DNA of 64,000 nucleotides. Origin: Candidatus Binatia bacterium (GTDB taxonomy: Bacteria; Desulfobacterota; Binatia; UBA12015). Location of the stretch: positions 1-64,000 of the forward strand of contig DATCMB010000020.1 of the NCBI GenBank assembly GCA_036563615.1, read 5' to 3'. Of the stretch, positions 24,964-32,337 are shown one piece after another. How positions within the stretch are numbered: position 1 is the stretch's first letter; each line of letters starts with the position of its first letter. Position numbers and translations under genes: made by a program. The notes below the pieces were generated by a model that was given only the letters and a program-made list of their open reading frames with translations, was not told the origin of the DNA and did not search any database.

Positions 24964-25454
24964 GCGCGATCGGCGGGCGTGTCGTCGAGGCGCGTCCGCA
25001 GTCGGTGACGGAGGCGCGTCCGCAGCCGGTGACGCGGCAGCGTGCGACGCGTCAGCTCGACGCGACGCTCCGCGTGCTGTCCGCGAGCCGCGAGCACCCG
25101 ACGGCGGAGGAGGTCTACCGGGCGGTGTGTCGCGAGCTCCCCGGGGTGGGGCGCGGCACGGTCTACCGCAACCTGCAGAAGCTGCTCGCCGCCGGCCGCG
25201 CACGCCTGGTCCACGTCCACGACCGCGCGGCGCGCTACGACGCGCGTCTCGACCCGCACGACCACTTCGTGTGCACGCGCTGCGCGATGGTGATCGACGT
25301 CGAGCGCGGACGCGAGGCGGAGCCGCCGACGCGCACGCGCGTCGCCGGGCACCGCGTCGAGGGCCGGACGGTGACCTACTTCGGCGCCTGCAACGCCTGC
25401 GAGGGCAACGTGGTGCAGATGCGCCGCCACCGGGCGCGCGAGCGCCGGGACTGA
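24960..25454 (+). CDS. Fur-family transcriptional regulator (PerR-like)
   Basis: About 164 residues. The winged helix includes [20 protein letters not shown] then [14 protein letters not shown]; the dimerisation/metal region has [17 protein letters not shown] and CNACEG, giving the HxHDHF-like site and two CxxC pairs for structural zinc. An Arg/Gln-rich ~25-residue N-terminal extension is unusual. The position after rubrerythrin and DUF3501 suggests a peroxide or iron sensor controlling the group, possibly through the repeat at 23815. The GTG start overlaps the DUF3501 stop by four bases. Confidence 0.9.
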   Translation: MSAIGGRVVEARPQSVTEARPQPVTRQRATRQLDATLRVLSASREHPTAEEVYRAVCRELPGVGRGTVYRNLQKLLAAGRARLVHVHDRAARYDARLDPHDHFVCTRCAMVIDVERGREAEPPTRTRVAGHRVEGRTVTYFGACNACEGNVVQMRRHRARERRD

Positions 25455-25466
25455 AAGGCTCGAGCG

Positions 25467-26120
25467 ATGGACGAGCTGCCCGAGGTCATCCCGGTCTTCC
25501 CGCTGCCGAACGTCGTCCTCTTCCCGCACGTCGACCTGCCGCTGCACATCTTCGAGCCGCGCTACCGCGACATGGTGCGCGACGCGATGGCCGGCGATCG
25601 CCTGATCGGCATGGTGCTGCTGCGCGGCGACTGGAAGAAGAACTACCACGGCAACCCGGAGGTCTTCCCGGTCGGCTGCGTCGGGCGCATCGAGCGCTTC
25701 GTGCTGCTGCCCGACGGACGCTCGAACCTCGTGCTGCACGGCCTGCGGCGCTTCAAGGTGATCGAGGAGATCGGCGGACGGACCTACCGGCTGGCGCGCG
25801 TCGAGTGGTGTCCCGAGGTGCCGGATCCGAGCGACGCCGAGGCGCCGGTGCCGCGCTTGAAGAGCACGGTGTCGCGGCTGTTCGCGCGTCGCGAGCGCGA
25901 GCTGCCGGGCGACATCTGGGACCGCTTGCCGTCCGACAGCGAGGAGCTGGTCAACACGCTGGCCTCGGGCCTCGACCTCGAGCCGATCGAGAAGCTCGCG
26001 CTCCTCGAGTGCGACCGGATCTGCGAGCGCACCGAGCGCCTGCTCGAGATCCTCGAGTTCCACCTCGCCGGCAGCGCCGTCCAGGGCGCCACGCCGCGCG
26101 ACGACGAGCCGCGGCACTGA
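25467..26120 (+). CDS. Lon N-terminal (LON substrate-binding) domain protein
   Basis: A 217-residue stand-alone LON domain. It begins [20 protein letters not shown] followed by [12 protein letters not shown], the standard start of the ATP-dependent protease La N-domain; no ATPase or protease domain follows. GVVLLRGDW-like and [12 protein letters not shown] segments complete the fold. Such proteins probably bind unfolded substrates or partner proteins; the function is not established. It follows the Fur gene by 12 bases, so it may be co-transcribed. Confidence 0.88.
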   Translation: MDELPEVIPVFPLPNVVLFPHVDLPLHIFEPRYRDMVRDAMAGDRLIGMVLLRGDWKKNYHGNPEVFPVGCVGRIERFVLLPDGRSNLVLHGLRRFKVIEEIGGRTYRLARVEWCPEVPDPSDAEAPVPRLKSTVSRLFARRERELPGDIWDRLPSDSEELVNTLASGLDLEPIEKLALLECDRICERTERLLEILEFHLAGSAVQGATPRDDEPRH

Positions 26121-26135
26121 GGTCCGGACCGTCGC

Positions 26136-26396
26136 GTGGCCGCCGTGACCGCCGCCATCGTCCTGCTCGCCTTCTTGGCGGGCTGCGTGACGTTCGTCCT
26201 CGGCGTGCGCGCGGGCTACGGCACGAGCCCGCTGTCGAGCCACCTGAATTGGGGCGCGATCACGCTCGTGCTGCAGTTCTTCGCGGCCTGCATCGCGCTG
26301 GTCCACGCTCGTGCAAGCGCCGCACGGGCGAGCTCACGGGGCTTCGAGCCGGCCGCCGAGGCCGGGCCCGAGGGGCCGCAGCCGCCCGCAGCTTGA
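26136..26396 (+). CDS. Small two-helix membrane protein
   Basis: An 86-residue protein with two predicted membrane helices (AAIVLLAFLAGCVTFVLGV and ITLVLQFFAACIALVHA) joined by a short polar loop and ending in a Pro/Glu/Ala-rich cytoplasmic tail. No family is recognised. GTG 26136 is the likely start; no strong ribosome binding site is seen. It lies between the LON-domain gene and the MoeB gene. Confidence 0.55.
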   Translation: MAAVTAAIVLLAFLAGCVTFVLGVRAGYGTSPLSSHLNWGAITLVLQFFAACIALVHARASAARASSRGFEPAAEAGPEGPQPPAA

Positions 26397-26451
26397 GCCG
26401 GGCCGTTCTGCTACGCTGATCCGGTCAGGCTTCCCGAGAGTCGGAGGAAAC

Positions 26452-27645
26452 ATGCATCGAACCTTCAAGGACATCATGGACGAGGCCCGCAAGGTCGTCC
26501 CCGAGGTCACGGTCGACCAGGTCAAGCAGCGCCTCGCTGGCAACGGCCACGCCGTCCACGTCATCGACGTGCGTGAGAAGGAAGAGTACCGCGAGGGGCA
26601 TCTGCCGGGCGCCGTCTCCGTGCCGCGCGGCTTCCTCGAGATGAAGATCGAGGAGACCGTTCCCGATCGCGACGCCGAGATCATCGCCTACTGTCAGGGC
26701 GGCACGCGCTCGCTGATCGCGGCCAAGATCCTGAAGGACATGGGCTATCGCAACGTCGTGTCGATGGCCGGTGGCTTCGGTGCGTGGAAGGGAGCGGGCA
26801 ACGCCTGGGTCGCGGATCGTCAGTTCTCGCAGGACCAGCTGCAGCGCTACAGCCGCCACTTCCTGCTGCCCGAGGTCGGCGAGAAGGGCCAGGCGAAGTT
26901 GCTTGACGCGAAGGTCCTGCTGATCGGCGCCGGCGGCCTCGGCTCGCCGACGGCGTACTACCTCGCGGCGGCCGGCGTGGGCACGATCGGCATCGTCGAC
27001 GACGACGTCGTCGACCGCTCGAACCTGCAGCGCCAGATCCTGCACTCGGAGGACCGCGTCGGGATGCCGAAGGTCGAGTCCGCGAAGCTCACGCTCGAGG
27101 GGCTCAATCCCGACGTCAAGGTGATCGGCTACCGCGAGCGCGTGACGTCCGAGAACATCATGCGGCTGATCGCCGACTACGACATCATCGTCGACGGCTG
27201 CGACAACTTCCCGACCCGCTACCTGGTCAACGACGCCTGCGTGTTCGCCAACAAGCCGAACGTGCACGGCAGCATCTTCCAGTTCGAGGGCCAGGCGACG
27301 GTCTTCTACCCCGGCAAGGGTCCCTGCTACCGCTGCCTGTTCCCCGAGCCGCCGCCGCCGGGCGCCGCGCCGTCGTGCGCGGAGGCGGGCGTGCTCGGCG
27401 TCCTGCCGGGTCTCGTCGGCTGCGTGCAGGCGGTCGAGACGATCAAGCTGATCCTCGGCGTCGGCAACCCGCTCGTCGGCCGGCTGCTGCACTTCGACAC
27501 GCTCGCGATGGAGATCAAGCAGCTCAAGCTGCGTCGCGATCCGGAGTGCCCGGTGTGCGGCGACCGTCCGACGGTCACCGAGCTGATCGACTACGAGGAG
27601 TTCTGCGGCCTGCGCGGCGGGCACGGCGAGCAGCCGGCCGCTTGA
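26452..27645 (+). CDS. moeB: Rhodanese-MoeB fusion (molybdopterin/thiamine sulfur-carrier adenylyltransferase)
   Basis: A 397-residue protein. Residues 20-115 are a rhodanese domain with active C81 (AYCQGGTRSLIA); residues ~125-397 are a ThiF/MoeB E1-like enzyme with RYSRHFLLPEVG, the ATP loop VLLIGAGGLGSPTAYYLA, DDDVVDRSNLQRQILH, the CYRCLFP zinc Cys pair and CPVCGD for the second pair. It adenylates the C-terminal Gly of MoaD- or ThiS-like carriers and the rhodanese then thiolates them. The rhodanese is N-terminal, the reverse of MOCS3/MoeZ. ATG 26452 has GGAGGAAA upstream. Confidence 0.92.
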   Translation: MHRTFKDIMDEARKVVPEVTVDQVKQRLAGNGHAVHVIDVREKEEYREGHLPGAVSVPRGFLEMKIEETVPDRDAEIIAYCQGGTRSLIAAKILKDMGYRNVVSMAGGFGAWKGAGNAWVADRQFSQDQLQRYSRHFLLPEVGEKGQAKLLDAKVLLIGAGGLGSPTAYYLAAAGVGTIGIVDDDVVDRSNLQRQILHSEDRVGMPKVESAKLTLEGLNPDVKVIGYRERVTSENIMRLIADYDIIVDGCDNFPTRYLVNDACVFANKPNVHGSIFQFEGQATVFYPGKGPCYRCLFPEPPPPGAAPSCAEAGVLGVLPGLVGCVQAVETIKLILGVGNPLVGRLLHFDTLAMEIKQLKLRRDPECPVCGDRPTVTELIDYEEFCGLRGGHGEQPAA

Positions 27646-27648
27646 CGC

Positions 27649-28323
27649 ATGCAGCCGTTCCCCGGGCGCGGCGTCTTCTACCTGCTACGGCACGGTGAGA
27701 CCGAGTGGAATCGTGAGCGCCGGATCATGGGCCGGCGCCCGGTTCCACTCAGCGAGCGCGGGCGCGCACAGCTCCTCGAGCTCGCTCCGCACCTCGAGAA
27801 CCTCGGCATCGCGCGCATCTGGACGAGCCCGCTGCCGCGGGCGCGCGCGACCGCCGAGCTGATCGCCGAGCGCCTCGGTGGGCTCCCCGTCGAGGAGGAG
27901 GAGGGGCTCACCGAGGTCCACTACGCGGACTGGGAGGGCAAGACCTTCCTCGATCTGCGCGACGACCCGCTGTTCCACGAGTTCCGCAAGGACCCGCTCG
28001 GGACGCCGTTCCCGGGCGGCGGCGAGAGCCTGCTCGAGGTGCGCGACCGCGTGTTCGCGGCGATGGGCCGCATCGCGAGCGCGAGCGACGGCTCGCCGGC
28101 GATCGTCGTGTCGCACGGCGACCCGCTGCGGCTCATCCTGTGCGGTTGCCTCGCAATGGACGTTGCGCAGCTGCGCCGTATCCGCGTAGACAATGGAGCC
28201 CTTTCCGCCATCGAGCTGACGGGCGACTGGGCAGAGGTGAAGTTCATCAACATGCGACCCGATCTCGACGTCATGCTGCAGCTGCCGGGGGCGACGGCGC
28301 GTCCCCGCGAGGCGGCGCGTTGA
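27649..28323 (+). CDS. Histidine phosphatase family protein (phosphoglycerate mutase-like)
   Basis: A 224-residue protein starting with the RHG signature (FYLLRHGETEWN), then TSPLPRARATAELIAERLGG, EVHYADWEGKTF and IVVSHGDPLRLILCG with the second catalytic His. This is the cofactor-independent-of-metal, phosphohistidine superfamily (GpmB/CobC type); true mutase activity is not certain. It begins three bases after the MoeB gene and is followed by transketolase, consistent with a sugar-phosphate role. Confidence 0.88.
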   Translation: MQPFPGRGVFYLLRHGETEWNRERRIMGRRPVPLSERGRAQLLELAPHLENLGIARIWTSPLPRARATAELIAERLGGLPVEEEEGLTEVHYADWEGKTFLDLRDDPLFHEFRKDPLGTPFPGGGESLLEVRDRVFAAMGRIASASDGSPAIVVSHGDPLRLILCGCLAMDVAQLRRIRVDNGALSAIELTGDWAEVKFINMRPDLDVMLQLPGATARPREAAR

Positions 28324-28350
28324 GCCCGGTCACACGCGCGGTGGAGGAGG

Positions 28351-29232
28351 ATGCCCGTGTCGATGCTCGCCGGAACCGTGTCTTCTGACTCGTCCTCGGC
28401 GCCGGACTACGCGAGGTTGCGCAGCATCGCGCGCACCATGCGCGAGCACATCCTCGAGATGATCGCCGCGGCGGGCTCCGGCCATCCCGGTGGCTCCCTG
28501 TCCGCGGTGGAGATCGTCGCCTCGCTCTACTTCCACAAGCTGCGCTGGAAGAAGGGGGACCCGACCTGGGCCGAGCGCGACCGCTTCGTGATCTCGAAGG
28601 GGCACGGCGTGCCGGTGGTGTACGCGGCGCTCGCGGTCGCGGGCGAGATCCCGGTCGAGGAGCTGAAGACGCTGCGCCGCCTCGGCAGCCGTCTGCAGGG
28701 ACATCCCGACCACGCGGGCTTTCCGTGGATGGAGGCGGCGACCGGCTCGCTCGGCCAGGGCCTGTCGATCGCGCTCGGCATGGCGCTCGCGAGCCGGCTC
28801 GACGGCTCGCCGTTCCACGTCTACGCGCTGCTCGGCGACGGCGAGTGCCAGGCGGGTCAAGTCTGGGAGGCCGCGATGGCCGCCGGCAAGTACGGCGTCC
28901 ACGAGCTCACCGCGATCGTCGACTACAACAAGGTGCAGCTCGACGGCCTCGTCAAGGACATCCTCGACCTCGAGCCGCTGCGCGCGAAGTGGGAGAGCTT
29001 CGGCTGGAACGTGCTCGAGATCGACGGCAACGACTTCGAGCAGGTGATCCCGGCGCTCGATCGGGCGACCGAGGTGCGCGGCAAGCCGACCGTGATCGTC
29101 GCGCACACCATCAAGGGCAAGGGCGTGTCGTTCATGGAAGGCACGCACAAGTGGCACGGCGTCGCGCCGAACGCGGAAGAGCTCGCCCGCGCTCTCGCCG
29201 AGGTGCGCGGCGCGGACGGGCAGGGGGACTGA
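28351..29232 (+). CDS. Transketolase, N-terminal subunit
   Basis: A 293-residue protein carrying the thiamine-diphosphate pyrophosphate half: GSGHPGGSLSAVEIVASLYF, ISKGHGVPVVYAAL, GSLGQGLSIALGMALASRL, the TPP motif GDGECQAGQVWEA, DYNKVQLDG and AHTIKGKGVSFME. The reductive half and C-domain are in the next gene, two bases downstream. Together they transfer two-carbon ketol units in the pentose phosphate pathway. The ATG is preceded by GTGGAGGAGG. Confidence 0.93.
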   Translation: MPVSMLAGTVSSDSSSAPDYARLRSIARTMREHILEMIAAAGSGHPGGSLSAVEIVASLYFHKLRWKKGDPTWAERDRFVISKGHGVPVVYAALAVAGEIPVEELKTLRRLGSRLQGHPDHAGFPWMEAATGSLGQGLSIALGMALASRLDGSPFHVYALLGDGECQAGQVWEAAMAAGKYGVHELTAIVDYNKVQLDGLVKDILDLEPLRAKWESFGWNVLEIDGNDFEQVIPALDRATEVRGKPTVIVAHTIKGKGVSFMEGTHKWHGVAPNAEELARALAEVRGADGQGD

Positions 29233-29234
29233 CG

Positions 29235-30182
29235 ATGGCCAAGGCGACGCGTGTCGCGTTCGGCGAGGCGCTGGCGAAGCTCGGCGAGCGCATGCCCGAG
29301 GTGGTCGCGCTCGACGCCGATCTCGCCGGCTCGACCAACACCCACTTCTTCGCGAAGCAGTTCCCCGACCGCTTCTTCCAGCTCGGCATCGCCGAGGGCA
29401 ACATGGTCTCGGTCGCGGCGGGCCTCGCGCTCGCCGGCAAGATCCCGTTCGCGGCGAGCTTCGCCTGCTTCCTGACCGGACGCTTCGAGCAGATCCGCGT
29501 CTCGGTCGCCTACAACCGGGCGAACGTGAAGCTCGTCGGCACGCACGCCGGCATCGGCATCGGCGAGGACGGCTACAGCCAGATGGGTCTCGAGGATCTC
29601 GCGCTGATGCGCTCGCTGCCCAACATGCTGGTGGTGCAGCCCGCGGACGCGCTCGAGACGGAGCAGGCGGTCGAGGCGATCGCGCGTCACGTCGGTCCGG
29701 CCTACCTGCGCGTCACGCGGCAGAAGCTCGAGGACGTGCACCGCGACGGCTACCGCTTCACGCTCGGCGCGCTCGACCCGCTGCGCGACGGCGACGACGT
29801 GCAGATCCTCGCGACCGGCGGCGTGGTCGCGAACGCGCTCGCGGCCGCCGGCGAGCTCGCGAAGCGCGGCATCTCCGCCGGCGTCGTGAACGTGCACACC
29901 CTGCACCCGATCGACCAGCAAGGGCTCGTCGCGCTCGCGGCGCGCTGTCCGCAGATCGTGACGGTCGAAGATCACGGCATCGTCGGCGGGCTCGGGAGTG
30001 CGGTGTGCGAGGCGCTCGCCGAGACCACCGGCGTGCGGATCGGCCGCATCGCCGTGCGGACGTTCGGCGAGTCGGGCACGGGCGAGGCGCTCTACGAGAA
30101 GCACGGGCTCCACGCCGCGGGCATCGCGGCGACCGTCGAGGAGTTCGTGCGCTCGGGCGCGCCGACCCGCGCCAGCGCCTGA
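29235..30182 (+). CDS. Transketolase, C-terminal subunit
   Basis: A 315-residue partner of the preceding gene. RVAFGEALAKLGERMPEVVA, the catalytic Glu region FFQLGIAEGNMVSVAAGLA, THAGIGIGEDGYSQMGLED, and the C-terminal ligand domain (VVNVHTLHPID, VTVEDHGIVGGLG) are in the standard order. Split transketolases are common in archaea and many bacteria; DXP synthase-like and pyruvate E1-beta-like alternatives lack this exact pairing. Starts two bases after the N-subunit stop. Confidence 0.93.
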   Translation: MAKATRVAFGEALAKLGERMPEVVALDADLAGSTNTHFFAKQFPDRFFQLGIAEGNMVSVAAGLALAGKIPFAASFACFLTGRFEQIRVSVAYNRANVKLVGTHAGIGIGEDGYSQMGLEDLALMRSLPNMLVVQPADALETEQAVEAIARHVGPAYLRVTRQKLEDVHRDGYRFTLGALDPLRDGDDVQILATGGVVANALAAAGELAKRGISAGVVNVHTLHPIDQQGLVALAARCPQIVTVEDHGIVGGLGSAVCEALAETTGVRIGRIAVRTFGESGTGEALYEKHGLHAAGIAATVEEFVRSGAPTRASA

Positions 30183-30270
30183 CGCGCACGGCTCTCGACA
30201 TCGGGCCCGGACGCTGCAATCGTCGGACTCCCTGCTCGCGCTCCGTGAGGGGCGCACGGAGGAGAGTCAG

Positions 30271-31362
30271 ATGAAGGCAGCAGTCCTCTACGCGTTCAAC
30301 GAGCCCTTCAAGGTCGAGGACGTCGACCTCGGCGAGCCGCGCGACGGTGAGGTCCGCGTGAAGCTCGCCGCGAGCGGCGTCTGCCACAGCGACCGCTCGA
30401 TCCAGAAGGGCATCCTGCCCGTCGCGCCGCCGATCATCATCGGCCACGAAGGGGCGGGCGTCGTCGAGGCGGTGGGCCGTGGCGTGACGTCCGTGAAGCC
30501 GGGTGACCACGTGGTGCTCACCTGGCTCACGAGCTGCGGGCTGTGCCGCGACTGCGCGCGCGCACGTCCGCACCTGTGCAAGCGCGCCGCGCAGCTCATC
30601 AACTCGGGTGGACGCATGGCGGACGGCACGACGCGCTTCAAGGCGTCGGGCGGCGACGTGCCGCACTGGGTGGGCTCGTTCGCCGACCACACGATCGTGA
30701 TGGAAGACGCGGTCGTGAAGATTCGCGACGACGTGCCGCTCGAGGCGGCGGCGCTCGTCGGCTGCGGCGTCATGACCGGCGTGGGCGCGGTGCTCAACAC
30801 GGCGAAGGTCGAGCCCGGCGCGACAGTCGCGGTGTTCGGCGCCGGTGGCGTCGGGCTGAACTGCGTTCAGGCGGCGGCGCTCGCCGGCGCGGAGAAGATC
30901 ATCGTCGTCGATCTCAACCCGAAGAAGCTCGAGCTCGCGAAGGACTTCGGCGCGACGCACGTGATCGACGCGTCGCAGGACGACGCGGTCGCGGCGATCC
31001 AGCAGCTCACCGACGGCGGCGCGGAGTACGTCTTCGAGGTGATCGGCAACGCGCGCCTGATCGAGCAGGCGTTCAACGCCGTGCGCCCCGGCGGCAAGCT
31101 GGTGATCGTCGGCGTCCCGGCGGTGACCGAGACGCTGACCTTCCCGGCGGCCTTCTTCCCGCTCGCCGAGAAGACGGTGATGGGATCGTATTACGGCTCG
31201 CCGCGCTTCCGCTACGACATGCCGATGATCCTCGACCTCTACATGGCCGGGAAGCTCAAGCTCGACGAGCTGATCTCGCGTCGGCTGAAGCTCGAACAGA
31301 TCAACGAGGCCTTCGACCTGATGGAGAAGGGCGAGGTCGCGCGCAGCGTCATCACCTACTGA
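30271..31362 (+). CDS. Zinc-dependent alcohol dehydrogenase (class III/NDMA-type family)
   Basis: A 363-residue MDR-superfamily enzyme. The catalytic zinc Cys is in SGVCHSDRSIQKG, GHEGAGVVEAVG follows, the structural zinc lobe CGLCRDCARARPHLC has four Cys, and the nucleotide loop is VFGAGGVGLNCVQAAAL. Asp in VVDLNPKKL indicates NAD preference. The sequence is nearest the mycothiol- or NDMA-dependent and class III dehydrogenases in my memory; the substrate is unsure. ATG 30271 has GGAGGAG upstream. Confidence 0.9.
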   Translation: MKAAVLYAFNEPFKVEDVDLGEPRDGEVRVKLAASGVCHSDRSIQKGILPVAPPIIIGHEGAGVVEAVGRGVTSVKPGDHVVLTWLTSCGLCRDCARARPHLCKRAAQLINSGGRMADGTTRFKASGGDVPHWVGSFADHTIVMEDAVVKIRDDVPLEAAALVGCGVMTGVGAVLNTAKVEPGATVAVFGAGGVGLNCVQAAALAGAEKIIVVDLNPKKLELAKDFGATHVIDASQDDAVAAIQQLTDGGAEYVFEVIGNARLIEQAFNAVRPGGKLVIVGVPAVTETLTFPAAFFPLAEKTVMGSYYGSPRFRYDMPMILDLYMAGKLKLDELISRRLKLEQINEAFDLMEKGEVARSVITY

Positions 31363-31381
31363 GCCGCACCAAGACAAAAAA

Positions 31382-31453
31382 ACCCCGGGGATGCCTTCCG
31401 AGCGTTTCCTGCTTCGTGCTCGGCCTCGCGGTGCGGCGAGGGATCCCCGGGGT
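31382..31453 (-). terminator. Strong intrinsic terminator on the minus strand
   Basis: Read on the minus strand, ACCCCGGGGAT (31453-31443) pairs perfectly with ATCCCCGGGGT (31392-31382), and the transcript ends in seven U (31382-31376). The 50-nt loop contains further helices (CCGAGC with GCTCGG, and CCTCGC with GCGAGG), so it is a branched terminator. It closes the microprotein or small RNA locus. Confidence 0.8.
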
Positions 31454-31455
31454 CG

Positions 31456-31483
31456 GTGGTGCCTGGATTCTCCCAGGCGACCA
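31456..31483 (-). other. Hairpin between peptide stop and terminator
   Basis: GCCTGG (31461-31466) and CCAGGC (31473-31478) form a hairpin that extends with GTGG/CCAC flanks. It lies between the small ORF and the terminator in the minus-strand transcript. Confidence 0.55.
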
Positions 31484-31507
31484 CGTGTTTATCGAACGTA
31501 GCCGGGC

Positions 31508-31555
31508 CTAGGAGGCCACCACCTCACAGCTCACCGTACTACTACTTGCAATCAC
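31508..31555 (-). CDS. 15-residue microprotein with a perfect Shine-Dalgarno
   Basis: Minus-strand GTG 31555 to TAG 31508 encodes MIASSSTVSCEVVAS, too short for normal gene finders. Upstream AAGGAGGTGATCC (31572-31560) is a 13-base exact complement of the canonical 16S rRNA 3' end, with a 10-nt gap to the GTG. A CCTCCTAG at the stop codon can pair with the same AGGAGG, so translation might be self-regulated. The family is unknown; the small Ser/Val/Cys-rich peptide could be a leader, a signal or a toxin-like product. It is followed by a strong terminator, so it is a self-contained transcript. Confidence 0.5.
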   Translation of the reverse strand: MIASSSTVSCEVVAS

Positions 31556-31572
31556 GACTGGATCACCTCCTT

Positions 31573-31760
31573 CCCCGGCGCTGCCGTTCGGGAACCACTC
31601 CCGCTCGGCTCCTCGCGGGCTCCAGACCCGCATCCGGTCCGGGACCGCCGACTGCCCCTCGCCGGCACGGCTCGTCACCCAACCGGGACCATTCCCGGAG
31701 GAGCAACTTCACAGGCGCTGTTGCCGCCTGAGCCGTTGCGCCAACAGTACAGGGAAGCGT
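31573..31760 (-). ncRNA. Structured leader of the minus-strand microprotein transcript
   Basis: Within the 507-base gene-free stretch 31363-31870, the minus strand upstream of the peptide folds into serial hairpins, including CCGGGA-ATGG-TCCCGG and CGGGA-GTGGT-TCCCG, which share a GGGA(A/G)TGG-like loop core. A GCTCCTCC at 31704-31697 could pair with the GGAGG of the Shine-Dalgarno. The 5' end is not defined. The plus strand of the same stretch shows no plausible gene. Confidence 0.35.
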
Positions 31761-31783
31761 CTGGCGAGTCTAGTTTCCCGACG

Positions 31784-31795
31784 CGACGATCGTCG
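31784..31795. promoter_or_regulatory. 12-bp perfect palindrome between divergent transcripts
   Basis: CGACGATCGTCG is fully self-complementary and lies between the minus-strand microprotein locus and the -35 box (TTGACC, 31799) proposed for the DUF35-thiolase operon. A shared operator is possible; GC-rich palindromes of this size also arise by chance. Confidence 0.3.
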
Positions 31796-31798
31796 ATC

Positions 31799-31829
31799 TT
31801 GACCCGCCGGCCCGCTCCTCGGATAGATG
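31799..31829 (+). promoter_or_regulatory. Candidate promoter of the DUF35-thiolase operon
   Basis: TTGACC (31799-31804) is followed after 19 bp by TAGATG within GATAGAT (31822-31828). The spacing is long, so it is only a fair match. A hairpin GCGAGCG-TT-CGCTCGC (31836-31851) and AGGAGG (31855-31860) lie between it and ATG 31871. Confidence 0.35.
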
Positions 31830-31870
31830 GCTGACGCGAGCGTTCGCTCGCAGTAGGAGGGCATTCCAGA

Positions 31871-32311
31871 ATGGCAGAACAAGCCGCGGCGGCCGCGCCC
31901 GCGCGCCGCCCGATCGTCCCGTTTTTGCGTCTCGGCGAGCGCGAGGAAGACGCTCGTCTGATCGCCCAGAAGTGCGGCTCCTGCGGCGCGCTCTACTTCT
32001 CGAAGCGCGTCGCGTGCGCGAAGTGCGCGGCGGAAGGTCCGTTCGAGGAGGTGCCGCTGTCGAGGCGCGGCAAGCTCTACGTGTACTCGATCGTGCACCA
32101 ATCGGCGCCGGGCGTGCAGACCCCGTTCGTCTCTGCGATCGTCGATCTCGAGGACGGCATCGCGGTGCGCTGCACGCTGGTCGACGTCGAGCCCGACCCG
32201 GCAAAGCTCAAGTTCGACATGCCGGTCGAGATGATCACCCGTACCGTGCGCACGGACCAGGAGGGCAAGGAGGTCGTGGCCTTCTTCTTCCGCCCGGCGC
32301 AGGGCAACTGA
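31871..32311 (+). CDS. DUF35 OB-fold / zinc ribbon protein, thiolase partner
   Basis: A 146-residue protein. The N-terminal rubredoxin-like zinc ribbon is CGSCGALYFSKRVACAKC, and the OB fold follows (GKLYVYSIVHQSAPGVQTPF, VDLEDGIAVRC). DUF35 proteins pair with thiolase-fold enzymes and, in several solved cases, bind acyl-CoA for them. The thiolase gene starts 26 bases downstream, so a heteromeric complex is likely. AGGAGG lies 10 bases before the ATG. Confidence 0.92.
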   Translation: MAEQAAAAAPARRPIVPFLRLGEREEDARLIAQKCGSCGALYFSKRVACAKCAAEGPFEEVPLSRRGKLYVYSIVHQSAPGVQTPFVSAIVDLEDGIAVRCTLVDVEPDPAKLKFDMPVEMITRTVRTDQEGKEVVAFFFRPAQGN

Positions 32312-32337
32312 CGGAACTGACGGAACGGAGTAGGACG

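Noticed and set aside
28725..29234. N-terminal extension of the transketolase C-subunit
   Set aside because: Shadow frame of the N-subunit; ATG 29235 begins the true domain two bases after the preceding stop.
31560..31572. Plus-strand GGATCACCTCCTT as a remnant of 16S rRNA
   Set aside because: Flanking bases do not resemble the 16S 3' helix, and on the minus strand the same bases make a well-placed Shine-Dalgarno before an ORF.
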